NCBI RefSeq assembly: GCF_018531495.1
Contig: NZ_JAHDTI010000024.1
Coordinates: forward strand, 1-64,000
Length of the DNA: 64,000 nucleotides
Direction of reading: 5' to 3'
Source: Nonomuraea sediminis
GTDB taxonomy: Bacteria > Actinomycetota > Actinomycetes > Streptosporangiales > Streptosporangiaceae
The notes under the pieces were generated by a model. The model did no database searches, was not told the DNA's origin, and was given only the letters and a program-made list of their open reading frames with translations. Below are positions 9,819 through 18,447 of the stretch, piece by piece (positions within the stretch are counted from its first letter, which is position 1; every line of letters starts with the position of its first letter). A program made the translations under genes and the position numbers.

Positions 9819-10536
9819 ATGGCACACGACCTCGGCGATATCGCGATCATCGAGATGTCCGTCCGTCTGCCCGCCGCCCGCGACTACCGGGAATACTGGC
9901 GAAACCTGTGTGCGGGCCTCGAATCCAGCTCGTCGATCACCGCCGAGGACTCACTGAGGGACAGGTTTGATCCGGCGATGCTCTCCCACCCCAACTACGT
10001 CAACAGGAGCGCGCTTCTCGAGACCGCGGAGCTGTTCGACGCCGGCTTCTTCGACATGGCTCCGCGCGAGGCGGGTGTCCTCGACCAGCAGCATCGCCTC
10101 CTCCTGGAGTACGCCTGGGAGTGCCGGCCGGAGACCTTCGATCGCGACGTGGGCGTCTTCATCGGCTGTACGGCGAGCAACTATCTCCTCAACCACGAGG
10201 ACGTGGACATGCCCAGCGCCTACTCCCTGCACCTGGCGACGGGACCCGAGTTTGCGGCGACCCGGCCCCGCGGAAGGTGGCGCGGTCCCGGACACCGAGG
10301 ACGGCGTGCGCGCGCACCTCCGCTCCCTGGTCGGCAGCCTGCTCGGCGTCGGCCCGACGACGTCGACGCGCATACGTCACTGTTCGAGCTCGGGTTCACC
10401 TCCTACTCGGTGATCGAGGCGAACGAGGAGATTCAGGATCGAACTGCCGCTCAGGCGGCTGTATGAGGACGTGACCACGGTTCAGTCACTGGCCAAGCAC
10501 ATCGCTGCTGAGAAACAGGAGGTTGGCGCGGAATGA
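9819..10536 (+). pseudogene. Collapsed polyketide synthase: ketosynthase start joined to an acyl carrier protein
   Basis: Residues 1-~145 are the N-terminal third of a modular-type beta-ketoacyl synthase (IAIIEMSVRLPAARDYREYW, then LDQQHRLLLEYAWE), cut before the active-site Cys. At ~10255 the frame jumps to a carrier protein: DTEDGVRAHLRSLVGSLLGV in another frame, then SLFELGFTSYSVIEANEE with the phosphopantetheine Ser in GFTS. A second shift at ~10437 leads to ELPLRRLYEDVTTVQSLAKHI and a TGA at 10534-10536. So one large internal deletion and two frameshifts are present. The end overlaps the aminotransferase start by ATGA, showing they were once coupled. Confidence 0.75.
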
Positions 10537-11636
10537 AAGTAGAAGTCGAGTTCAGTCGCACCCTGAACCCCGAACCCGCCGGCGCGGAGCGGGTGGCGGA
10601 GATCCAGCGCGATCCGGGGTTCGGCAGGTATTTCACCGATCACATGGTCACCATGGCCTACGACCAGGACCGCGGCTGGCACGATGCGAGGTTACGCCCG
10701 CACGAGTCGTTGGGCCTGCCGCCGGGGACCGCGGTCTTCCACTATGGCCAGGCTGTCTTCGAGGGGCTGAAGGCCTACCTCCAGCCGGACGGCTCCATCG
10801 CCAGCTTCCGGCCCGAGGCCAACGCCGAACGGTTCCGCGCCTCGGCATGGCGGCTGGCGATGCCCGAGCTGCCGGAGGAGGTCTTCCTCGCCTCGCTCAG
10901 GGAACTGGCCGAGACGGACAGGCACTGGGTGCCGGCCGAGAACGGCAACTCCCTCTATTTCCGTCCCTTCATGATCGCGACCTCCGTCGGGCTCGGGGTG
11001 ACACCGTCCACCGAGTACATCTATGTCCTGATCGCCTCGCCCGTCGCGTCCTACTTCACCAGCGGGGCGAAGCCGGTGAGCGTGTGGCTCTCGGAGGAAT
11101 ACGTGCGGGCCGCTCCCGGCGGGACCGGCTCGGCCAAGTTCGCCGGCAACTACGGGGCCGCGTTCATTGCCCAGGAGGAGGCGGTACGGCACGGCTGCGA
11201 CCAGGTCGTCTGGCTGGACGCGGTGGAACGCCGGTGGGTGGAGGAGATGGGGTGTATGAACCTCTTCTTCGTCTTCGGCTCGGGACCGACGGCGAGAGTC
11301 GTCACACCGGAGCTGAGCGGCTCGCTGCTGCCGGGAATTACCCGGGACTCGCTGCTGCGGCTGGCCAGCGACGCCGGTTACGGCGTCGAGGAGCGGAAGA
11401 TCTCGGTTGACGAGTGGAAGAAGGCGAGCGCTTCGGGAGACCTCACCGAGGTGTTCGCCTGCGGGACGGCGGCCGTGGTTACACCCGTGGGCAGAGTCAG
11501 ACACGCGGGGGGCGAGCTGGTCATCGGGGAAGGAGAACCCGGCCCCGTGACCACCCGGCTGCGCCGGCGGCTGACCGAGATCCAGACCGGCGTGGCACCC
11601 GACCCCCACGGGTGGATGCACACGCTGCTGCCCTGA
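10533..11636 (+). CDS. ilvE: Branched-chain amino acid aminotransferase (class IV PLP)
   Basis: The 367-residue protein is full length for bacterial IlvE. It shows the N-terminal IlvE features (FHYGQAVFEGLKAY near residue 72), the PLP-lysine region SAKFAGNYGAAF (residues ~205-216), EEMGCMNLFFVF, and the ACGTAAVVTPVG motif near 315. It reversibly transfers the amino group between Val/Leu/Ile and 2-oxoglutarate in the cytoplasm. It is translationally coupled to the PKS remnant upstream and followed by a sulfotransferase stub, so it was probably a pathway-dedicated copy feeding an amino acid or ketoacid precursor. A separate housekeeping ilvE is expected elsewhere. Confidence 0.93.
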   Translation: MKVEVEFSRTLNPEPAGAERVAEIQRDPGFGRYFTDHMVTMAYDQDRGWHDARLRPHESLGLPPGTAVFHYGQAVFEGLKAYLQPDGSIASFRPEANAERFRASAWRLAMPELPEEVFLASLRELAETDRHWVPAENGNSLYFRPFMIATSVGLGVTPSTEYIYVLIASPVASYFTSGAKPVSVWLSEEYVRAAPGGTGSAKFAGNYGAAFIAQEEAVRHGCDQVVWLDAVERRWVEEMGCMNLFFVFGSGPTARVVTPELSGSLLPGITRDSLLRLASDAGYGVEERKISVDEWKKASASGDLTEVFACGTAAVVTPVGRVRHAGGELVIGEGEPGPVTTRLRRRLTEIQTGVAPDPHGWMHTLLP

Positions 11637-11640
11637 GCCG

Positions 11641-11865
11641 ATGGCACGAATCATCGCGCTGTGGAGCGCACCCCGGTGCCGCTCCACGGCGTTCCTCAGG
11701 ATGATGCGGCAGCGCCGGGACTGCCTGGTCATCCGCGAGCCGTTCTCGCACGTCGCCGATTTCGGCGAGGCGCGGTTCGGCCTGAAGCTCAGCCGCACCG
11801 GCCGGATCGCCGAGGGCGAGCAGCGCGTCCCCCGGTACTGGGGCAGGAGCTGCATCCACCGGTGA
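11641..11865 (+). pseudogene. Sulfotransferase-like protein, N-terminal stub
   Basis: The first ~50 residues (IIALWSAPRCRSTAFLRMM, then REPFSHVADF) match the nucleotide-binding start of the sulfotransferase-like gene at 30140 in this window (IAMWAHPRAVSTAFLRMM). The frame then runs into unrelated sequence and stops at 74 residues instead of ~240. It begins 4 bases after the aminotransferase stop, so it belonged to the same operon. The 3' part was lost at ~11830. About 120 bases beyond, a minus-strand scrap (FEPGVNALQAGDPVGAPEFF) of unknown origin follows. Confidence 0.65.
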
Positions 11866-12123
11866 TACTTCCGGTCGGCCAGACGAGCGGCGGCTTGGTC
11901 GAAGAACTCCGGCGCGCCGACTGGATCGCCGGCTTGCAGGGCGTTGACTCCGGGTTCGAACACCGCCTCTGTCTGCTCGAGCGGATCATCGGGGCAGACC
12001 GGGTCAGCGCCGAACCGTGTGGGGCTGCTCGGAATCAGATCCCGTACTTGGCAGGCCTCCGCAGCATTGTCGCGGCGGCGGTGCCGGACACCTTCGTGGC
12101 GGTGCGCGGGGTCGGCATAGGGT

Positions 12124-12492
12124 GTGCGGGTGATCCACGGTAAGGCCGGAATGATCTTGGAGGTGGTGGTCGCCGACGTCGGGCTCGCGGCCCTGGAGTT
12201 CGACGACGCGCGGGCCTGGCTGGATCGGGCGCGTCGCCACCCGATGCAGGCCGACGGCGACGAGCTCTACGTCAGCTTCAGCATGTCCAAGGGATCGCTC
12301 ACCTATCGCCGGTTCGCCGCGGTCGACGTGGCCGGATCGTAGCTGGGCTGGACGATCCAGAGCCATGCGCGCTGGGCGTTCCGTCCCGAGGACATGTCGC
12401 TGTGGTACGAGAACATGGAGGTCTGGGGCATGACCGAGGGCGAGGAAGACGGGGTCGTGTTCTCGGTGGCCCAGTCCGATCTCATCCGCTGA
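12124..12492 (+). pseudogene. Unknown 122-codon gene interrupted by in-frame TAG
   Basis: A single reading frame from GTG 12124 to TGA 12490-12492 is interrupted only by TAG at 12340-12342. Both halves share protein-like composition (YVSFSMSKGSLTYRRFAAV before, LGWTIQSHARWAFRPEDM after). The simplest reading is a CAG-to-TAG change in a small cytoplasmic protein of unknown family. TAG ends several intact genes in this window, so recoding is unlikely. Its 3' end overlaps the convergent gene at 12482 by 11 bases. Confidence 0.45.
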
Positions 12493-12859
12493 CGCAGGAG
12501 CGGCTGCCGAGCGGGGTGACGGAGAATCTGACCGGCGAGGCGGTGATCGTGAAGCAGCCGCCCTGGGCGTACGCCTGATTGAGGCGTTTCCTGGCGTGCT
12601 CGTAGGTGATCTTCAGCGCGGCCGCGCAGGCCAGGGCGGCCGGACGGTGGGGGAGGCGCACGCAGATGATGTCCGCCGCCGGGCCGGCGAGCCAGCCGGC
12701 GCGATCGGCGGCCCGCTTCATCGCGGCCGTGGTCGCGGGCGGGAAGGTGTAGGAGCAGGTTCGCCTCGAGCAGTCGGTCCGGACGGGGCGGGCGTCGGCG
12801 GACATGGCGAGCAGCAGCGCGGCGACGGCCACGATCGTGATCAGCAGGGCAGGACGCAC
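12482..12859 (-). CDS. Small secreted Cys-containing protein
   Basis: GTG start at 12859 preceded by AAGGAGCG gives 125 residues. A signal peptide (RPALLITIVAVAALLLAMSADA, residues 2-23) is followed by an exported domain with several Cys residues (CSRRTCSYTF, IICVRL, ACAAALKI, GGCFTI, SRSCVSG) that can form disulphides. The family is not recognised. It is downstream of the NACHT gene on the same strand, 95 bases away, but a functional link is not shown. Longer in-frame extensions upstream are rejected because they cover the ribosome site. Confidence 0.65.
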   Translation of the reverse strand: MRPALLITIVAVAALLLAMSADARPVRTDCSRRTCSYTFPPATTAAMKRAADRAGWLAGPAADIICVRLPHRPAALACAAALKITYEHARKRLNQAYAQGGCFTITASPVRFSVTPLGSRSCVSG

Positions 12860-12954
12860 GGGACGCTCCTTGTAGGCGGGTTGGGTCACCCACCTTGTGG
12901 GAGGAGTCAGGCGTCCGGCATACAAGCCGGACGCATCCCGGCCTACCTGGGCAT

Positions 12955-15348
12955 TCAGGGGTTCGGTGGTGTCCGGCCGGACGGCTGGCCGGCCAGATGG
13001 TCCTGGAGTTCGGCGTGGCGGAACTGGTAGATCGGGCCGACCGTGCGCAGAAGGCCGAGGCGGTGGGCGTCGTCCAGGAAGGACATCAGCGCAAGGGAGG
13101 TGCCGGTGGACAGGGCGAGGCGGAACGTGGCGATCAGGTAGGCCATCCAGGCGTGGTGACGGCCGGCGGCGAGCCCGGCGGTGACGCCGAAGACGAGGGC
13201 GTAGATCAGACCGACCGCGGCTCCGAAGGCCGGCGTGTCGGTGAGACCGGCCGCGACGCCGGCCGCCAGGCCCCCGGTGAGGGCGGCGCTGGAGCCGATG
13301 GTGGCGGCACGCACAAGGTTCAGCGTCCGGTCGGCGCGCCAGCTCGTCGGCGGCGTGCTGGCCCGACCGGCCGAGGACGGTGCCTCGGCCCAGGTGGCGA
13401 GCCCGGCGGCGAAACCGTGTGCCAGGCCGACCGCCAGGCCTGAGACGAGGGCGGCCACGATGATGGTGACGGCGGAGTCGACGGTCAGCCACATCATGGC
13501 GACCATCACCAGCCCGGTGCCGAGGCCGAACAGGAGACCGCGCAGCGGTTTGAAGCGCGGTCTGAACCGGCGGCCGCGGAACCGGAGATCGGCGAAGCCC
13601 GGCGGCTGCCGTTCCCAGGTGCGGGCCGCGTAGGCGACGAGAAGGCCGCCGCCGAGTCCGTATGCCAGCCCGTAGGCCAAGGCGTACCGGGGGAAGGGGA
13701 CGAATCCCTCGGCCAGGCCGACGGCGATGACGGAGAGGGTCGCCGTGACGAGCGCGAAGGTGAGGGCCAGGACGAGGCGGATCGTGCGGGTAACGGCGTG
13801 CGTGTCGCCGGCCAGGCGCCACCAGGCCAGGTCACGCGTTCGCGGGGAGCCGTCCGGATTGCGCGGGTAGGTGAGGTGGCGGGCCAGATAGCCGAGCGCG
13901 TGCCGTACCTGATCAGGGTCGTGGTGGCGGCGCGGGCGGAACAGATCGCCCGGACGGGTGCTGGGCGGGCGCGATTCGACCAGGGCGGCGATGAGGCGGT
14001 CGAACAGGTGGGCGCGCAGCGCCGCGGCGTCGGGGAACTGGCCGGTGTCGAGCAGCGCGCCCGGGTCGGCGTCCGGGGTGATGTAGACGGCGCGGAGCAG
14101 CCACAGCCCGAGCGGAGTCGTGCTGACGGCGGCCATCGCGCCCGCCTGGCCCGACGCGGACCCGAGCTGGTCGAGCACCTGCTCCCAGGCAGGTCCGGGC
14201 TTCGGTGGCAGGCAGCGCCGCAGGTAGCCGGCGGCGGCGACGGGGGTCAGCGGATCGGGTTCGATGACCACGGCGGAGGTGAGAACGTCACCGCCGAGTT
14301 CGACGGCGCCGCGATAGTCGGGCGTGCGGCCGGTCACGACGAGCTGGTCGGCCCCGCCGAGGGAGCGGTTGAGCGTGGCGATGGCCCTGGCCTGCGCCTG
14401 CGCGGGGAGCTCGTCCAATCCATCCAGAACTGGAAGGACATGCCCCCGTACGGCCAGCGTCACCGGCGCCTCCGCCCCCAGGACCGTGGCCCGTAGCGCC
14501 GGATAGTCCTGGTCCAGCCGCGCCGCCAGCCAGTCCTGTAGCAGGGGGAAAGCCGTGGGATCCCATTCGGCGACCGGCAGCAGCACGGGGACGGGCTCGT
14601 CGGGATCGTCATGACGGGACGCCAGGAGCTCCAGCAGCAACTGGACCGCCAGGGTGGTCTTGCCGGTGCCGGGACCGCCGAGTATCACCAGGCGCTGGCG
14701 GCGCATCGCGCGGAACCGGCTGGTCAGCGCGGCGACGTCGTCGCTGGAGGCGGTCAGCCGCGCCGATCCCGGCGTGAGGTTGGCGGCGTGATCGGTCAGC
14801 CGCTCGTCGTCCGTGGGCCGCCAGCGAACCGGGATCGGATCGGGGTCGGCCAGGCTGCGGATGCGCGCCTCGGTGCGCCACTGCTGCTCGACCAGCCCGG
14901 CCAGCACGTCCTTGGCCTCGGCGACCGCGGCATCCGCCGGACCTGCCCGGCGGGGGCGCGCCACGGACTCCAGGCGCCTGACCGCCTCGCCGGCCTGACG
15001 GCGATCGCTGCGCAGGTCGGCCAGCCGTACCAGGAGGTCGTGGTAGGCCGTGTCCCAGGACTGAGGCTCACCCAGGTCGGCGGGAACGGTCCGGCCGGAT
15101 TCGTCGGCGATGCGCAGGCAGGTGTCGACGAAGACCTCGACGTGTTCCTGCTCGGGCCGTACCGGGCGGGTTTCGCTGATCATCCCGGCGATGGTGCTGC
15201 GCTTCAGCCGTAACGGGGGCTGCCCGCCGCGTCGCCGGGGCGTGCGGGCGCTGGCCGACTCCAGTTCGCGAACCGACACCGCCGCGGCGTCCTTCAACGC
15301 CCGCAGGCGCCGTGCGAACGACAGCCGGGGATCAGGATCGTCGACCAC
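12955..15348 (-). CDS. NACHT-domain STAND ATPase with helical membrane C-terminus
   Basis: The 797-residue protein has an N-terminal helical/XRE-like region (residues ~8-60), then a NACHT NTPase with Walker A GGPGTGKTT at 224-232 and Walker B VLPVLDGLDEL at 304-314. A winged-helix-like segment follows, and a C-terminal half with several Gly/Ala-rich transmembrane segments (~505-770). NACHT/STAND ATPases are signal-transduction switches, and bacterial members include antiphage sensors. The sensor here would be the membrane part or an unknown partner. GTG start at 15348 with GAGGTG upstream. It is intact and stands alone. A fragment of a close paralogue lies ~1 kb away at 16282. Confidence 0.88.
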   Translation of the reverse strand: MVDDPDPRLSFARRLRALKDAAAVSVRELESASARTPRRRGGQPPLRLKRSTIAGMISETRPVRPEQEHVEVFVDTCLRIADESGRTVPADLGEPQSWDTAYHDLLVRLADLRSDRRQAGEAVRRLESVARPRRAGPADAAVAEAKDVLAGLVEQQWRTEARIRSLADPDPIPVRWRPTDDERLTDHAANLTPGSARLTASSDDVAALTSRFRAMRRQRLVILGGPGTGKTTLAVQLLLELLASRHDDPDEPVPVLLPVAEWDPTAFPLLQDWLAARLDQDYPALRATVLGAEAPVTLAVRGHVLPVLDGLDELPAQAQARAIATLNRSLGGADQLVVTGRTPDYRGAVELGGDVLTSAVVIEPDPLTPVAAAGYLRRCLPPKPGPAWEQVLDQLGSASGQAGAMAAVSTTPLGLWLLRAVYITPDADPGALLDTGQFPDAAALRAHLFDRLIAALVESRPPSTRPGDLFRPRRHHDPDQVRHALGYLARHLTYPRNPDGSPRTRDLAWWRLAGDTHAVTRTIRLVLALTFALVTATLSVIAVGLAEGFVPFPRYALAYGLAYGLGGGLLVAYAARTWERQPPGFADLRFRGRRFRPRFKPLRGLLFGLGTGLVMVAMMWLTVDSAVTIIVAALVSGLAVGLAHGFAAGLATWAEAPSSAGRASTPPTSWRADRTLNLVRAATIGSSAALTGGLAAGVAAGLTDTPAFGAAVGLIYALVFGVTAGLAAGRHHAWMAYLIATFRLALSTGTSLALMSFLDDAHRLGLLRTVGPIYQFRHAELQDHLAGQPSGRTPPNP

Positions 15349-15533
15349 TCGAGCACCTCGCCTTGCCGTGCCGCCGACTCCACATGTCCGGTGACGCCGG
15401 ACGCGTGCGCATTCCGAGCGTAGGCCACCACCTCCGGCTTCGCCCAGCGAACCGGGCGGCGTCCGTGTCCATTGCCGGACAGGGATCCGGACGGGCAGCG
15501 TCGGCCCCGACCCGCTACGAAAGGACCACGCTC

Positions 15534-16031
15534 ATGAGGAATCCAGCTCCCTGGCTCGTCGCCGGTGGCTTGGCGCAGGCCGCGGCCGGAATCGCCGCGG
15601 CCCTGATCCCGGCGCTCGGGTTCGACAGCCGCTCACCCGCATGGTGGACGGTGCTCCTGGCCCTCGTCCACGTGCCGCAGGCCGTCGGCTTCGTGCTCCT
15701 GGCGCTGCGGGTGGGCGGGTTCGGGTACTGGACCACGGCCGTGGCGGTGACCGCGTTCGTCCCGGCCGAACTGGTCGCGTTCATGTCGCTTGACGCGACG
15801 GGCACGGTCTTCGCGATCCTCACGCCGGTGGCCGGGATCGGGCTGGTCGTGGCAGGCATTTCCGATCTACGCCGCCGGGTCGGCCTCGGTCGCCACGTCA
15901 CGCTCGTCGCCGGCCTCTACGTCTTCGTCGTCCTCATCCCGTGCCTGGTCGCGCTGGGTCCGGTCGCCGCCGTGCTCGCCATCGGCGGGTGGGGGGTGTG
16001 TTTCGCCCTGATCGGCGGCGCTCAGGCGTGA
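15534..16031 (+). CDS. Small polytopic membrane protein
   Basis: ATG at 15534 with AAAGGAC upstream gives 165 residues with five to six hydrophobic segments (GGLAQAAAGIAAALIP, WTVLLALVHVPQAVGFVLLAL, TAVAVTAFVPAELVAF, AILTPVAGIGLVVAG, LVAGLYVFVVLIPCLVAL). No catalytic motif or named family is recognised. It is divergent from the NACHT gene with 185 bases between the starts, so the two might share regulation. The function is unknown. Confidence 0.7.
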   Translation: MRNPAPWLVAGGLAQAAAGIAAALIPALGFDSRSPAWWTVLLALVHVPQAVGFVLLALRVGGFGYWTTAVAVTAFVPAELVAFMSLDATGTVFAILTPVAGIGLVVAGISDLRRRVGLGRHVTLVAGLYVFVVLIPCLVALGPVAAVLAIGGWGVCFALIGGAQA

Positions 16032-16035
16032 CCGG

Positions 16036-16293
16036 CTACTTCCAGGACTGCGGGCGCAACGGCTCGTCCAGTCCGATCCGGCCGGCGAGGTTGTCGACCA
16101 GGCCGACCAGCGTGGCGAACGCGCACTCGGTGACCAGTTGCAGCACGTCGGCCGGTCCGAGCCCGGCGGCCGCGGCTCGCCGTACCACTGCGTCGGGGAC
16201 GGCGCCGCGGCCGGTCACCAGGGCTCTGGCGAAGGCGTAGACGGGTGGGAGAATCCCGAGATCCGCGAAGTTCACCGCCGTCACCCCGTCCAT
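16036..16293 (-). pseudogene. AhpD/carboxymuconolactone decarboxylase-like C-terminal fragment
   Basis: The 85-residue frame resembles the last half of carboxymuconolactone decarboxylase/AhpD-like proteins (ADVLQLVTECAFATLVGLVDNLAG). The CxxC-His peroxidatic centre that would precede it is absent, so it cannot be catalytically complete. Its ATG lies inside the end of the adjacent NACHT tail fragment, which marks a rearrangement junction at ~16285. Confidence 0.5.
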
Positions 16294-16510
16294 CCCGGCC
16301 CCGGGGAGTCTGAGGTGGCGAGGTGCTCGTGTAGCGTGGCGCGCCGGAATTGATAGACCGCCTCGACCATGCGAAGCAGTCCAGTCGGCGGGCGTCGTCG
16401 GGGAAGTCCATGAGGCGCCCGGGAAGCCGATGTGTGCGGGCGTGCCAGGTCATCGCGATGGCGCAGATCAGCCAGGCATGGTGCCCACTCGGAGGGGTCG
16501 TGTCCGGTTT
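16282..16510 (-). pseudogene. Decayed NACHT-protein C-terminal tail (paralogue of 12955-15348)
   Basis: Translated across one frameshift near 16370, this stretch reads GHHAWLICAIAMTWHARTH, DFPDDARRL, then LLRMVEAVYQFRRATLHEHLA. The C-terminus of the intact NACHT protein reads RHHAWMAYLIATF, FLDDAHRLGLLRTVGPIYQFRHAELQDHLA. The register and order are the same, so this is the broken tail of a second NACHT gene of the same subfamily. Confidence 0.7.
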
Positions 16511-16533
16511 GACCTGGCACAATCCATGAACTA

Positions 16534-16920
16534 TCACTCAAGCAAGCAGAACGTTCTCTCATGGGAGCTGGTGCCGCTGAGGGTGGCGCAGTCGTCGCAG
16601 AGAGTCTTGATCCAGGGTCTGTCCCTGGGCTGGCCAGGCGCGCCGCAGGACTCGCAGATCCGGGCTGATTCCTGCTCGGCGGCGCGGACGAGTTGTGACG
16701 GCGTCAATCCCTCGTAGCGGTCGGGCTCCCTTTCATCCGGCGCCGCGAGCGAACGCAGCAGGCCGGTCAGTAAAGAGACTCTCAGCTCGCCGTACTTCTC
16801 CTTGACCTGGTTGACTCTGTAGCCGGGGTCGACGGCCAGCAGGTCACTGTGCAGCCGCTGCAGCAGCGGATGCCAGCCATGGCCGACTTCGTCGAGGAAT
16901 GCGGGAATCTGGTCGGACAT
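16534..16920 (-). CDS. Hypothetical protein with C-terminal zinc-ribbon-like Cys pairs
   Basis: The 128-residue cytoplasmic protein has a helical N-terminal region containing the conserved-looking VKEKYGELRVS and a C-terminal pair of Cys motifs (CESCGAPG at ~91 and LCDDC at ~108) suited to bind one zinc. This arrangement is seen in a widespread family of uncharacterised bacterial and phage proteins. ATG at 16920. No operon partner is evident. Confidence 0.7.
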   Translation of the reverse strand: MSDQIPAFLDEVGHGWHPLLQRLHSDLLAVDPGYRVNQVKEKYGELRVSLLTGLLRSLAAPDEREPDRYEGLTPSQLVRAAEQESARICESCGAPGQPRDRPWIKTLCDDCATLSGTSSHERTFCLLE

Positions 16921-17019
16921 ACCTTCATGATCTACTACTGGCGCCCCTTTGTTAGAGGGCGGTTCGCGAGTGATCGCTTGCGCTGTCCCGGAAGACCTGG
17001 TTGCGGGCTCGTGGCTTAG

Positions 17020-17340
17020 CTACGGACGCGGCTGAGCGAACAATCCCGGCTCGATCTCCGCGAGGATGCTCAGGCCGACCAGGCGTTTGAGCTTGGCACG
17101 GGTGTTTTCGATGTTCTTACGGACCAGGGGCAGGTCCAGGGCCGGGCACAGATCACGCGCTCGGGTGGGCTGGCCGGTGTCGGCCAGGACAGTGAGAATC
17201 TGCTGGTAGGGCGGGTGATCGGGGAGCGCGGGACCTCCCAGACCGCGCGGACGGTGTCTGGGGCGGGGATCTGCTTGGCGAACCGCTCGGAGCGGTCGGC
17301 CAGCCCCCCCGGCGGTCCCGGTCGGTGGGCGCCTGTTCGG
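17020..17340 (-). pseudogene. C-terminal fragment of an uncharacterised actinobacterial protein
   Basis: Ending at TAG 17020-17022, the minus strand reads YQQILTVLADTGQPTRARDLCPALDL, then TRAKLKRLVGLSILAEIEPGLFAQPRP, a winged-helix-like ending. An N-terminal piece (LADRSERFAKQIPAPDTVRAVWEVPRS) lies in another frame, so there is an indel near 17215. No start codon is preserved. The ending looks like helix-turn-helix tails often found next to actinobacterial transposases, but the family is not certain. Confidence 0.4.
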
Positions 17341-17497
17341 CGGCGGTCAGGTGGGAGATCCCCGGAGCGTGTCCGATCCGTACAAGACCGATGCCGATCT
17401 CGCTGAATATCGTCACGGCGGGCGCATGAGGACGGCCGGAAATGGACTGTCCGGATCGTTGTGCCCGTAGTGAGATCCTGGTTGAGACGGAGTGCTC

Positions 17498-18403
17498 GTG
17501 AATATTGGAATTGGTCTGCCGATCGCCGTTCCCGGACGTCCTGCGCGGGAGGTCAAGCAGTGGGCGGAGGACAGCGAGCGCCTCGGCTTCCACTCCCTGG
17601 GATCCATCGACCGCCTGGTCTACGACATCCTGGACCCGCTGGTCTCCCTCGGCATCGCCGCGGCGGTGACCGAGCGCGTCCAGCTGTTCACCAGCGTGCT
17701 GAACGTCGGATGGCGGGGCAACCCGATCCTGTTCGCCAAGCAGCTCGCTACCATCGACCTGATCTCGGAGGGCCGGCTCACGGCGGGCCTGGGCATCGGG
17801 GGCTGGCCGGACGACTTCACCCTCAGCGGTGCTCCCGAAAAGGGCCACGGCAAAATCTTCGACGACACCCTGACCGAAATGCGCCGTGTCTGGGACGGGG
17901 AGGTCACCAGCGTCTCCGGCCCCACCCCGCTGCCCGGCAAGGGCCGTCCCAAGCTGCTCATCGGTGGCCTGATCCCCGCGGGCTATGCCCGCGCCGCCCG
18001 CTTCGGCGACGGCTGGGTGGCGCCGACGCTGAGCCTGGACCTGCTGGTGAACGGCGTGCAGGGCGTCACCGAGGCATGGGCCACGGCTGAGCGTCCCGGC
18101 GAGCCGCACATCCTCACTGGCCGCTACTTCTGCTCCGGTTCCGAGGCCGTCCAGCTCACCGACGAGTACGTGGCTCACTACTACGGCTCCAAGGAGTCGC
18201 CGTACTACGAGCCGGTCCGCGCCGACTCGCTCGACTCCGACGAGCGCCTACTTAAGGAGCTGATCGCTTTGTCGGACGCGGGCGTCGACGACCTGGTGCT
18301 CTACCCGGTCAGCAGTTCCCTGGACCAGGTCCACCTGCTGGCCGAGGCGCTGGAGCGGGTGGGGGCCCGGCGGAACCCGACCTTCGAGTTCACCACGGGC
18401 TGA
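17498..18403 (+). CDS. LLM-class (F420-dependent type) flavin oxidoreductase
   Basis: The ~301-residue protein has the luciferase-like monooxygenase fold: N-terminal IGIGLPIAVPGR, the central FTSVLNVGWRGNPILFAKQLATIDLISEGRLTAGLGIG (segments around residues 65-105) and RPKLLIGGLIPAGYARAARFGDGW near 155-180. In actinomycetes these enzymes usually take F420H2 or FMNH2 to reduce or oxygenate small molecules. GTG at 17498 is chosen because GACGGAG lies 5 bases upstream; GTG 17492 overlaps that site. The FAD oxidase at 18448 follows on the same strand after 44 bases, so they likely form one operon. The substrate is unknown. Confidence 0.9.
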   Translation: MNIGIGLPIAVPGRPAREVKQWAEDSERLGFHSLGSIDRLVYDILDPLVSLGIAAAVTERVQLFTSVLNVGWRGNPILFAKQLATIDLISEGRLTAGLGIGGWPDDFTLSGAPEKGHGKIFDDTLTEMRRVWDGEVTSVSGPTPLPGKGRPKLLIGGLIPAGYARAARFGDGWVAPTLSLDLLVNGVQGVTEAWATAERPGEPHILTGRYFCSGSEAVQLTDEYVAHYYGSKESPYYEPVRADSLDSDERLLKELIALSDAGVDDLVLYPVSSSLDQVHLLAEALERVGARRNPTFEFTTG

Positions 18404-18447
18404 CCTGGACCGGCCGACGCGCCACCTGAACGACGACACGTGAGGAC

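Noticed and set aside
3369..12342. Genome-wide recoding of TAG to explain the two in-frame stops
   Set aside because: TAG ends intact genes here, including the encapsulin, the MBL-fold gene and the MACPF-like gene, so it is a normal stop.
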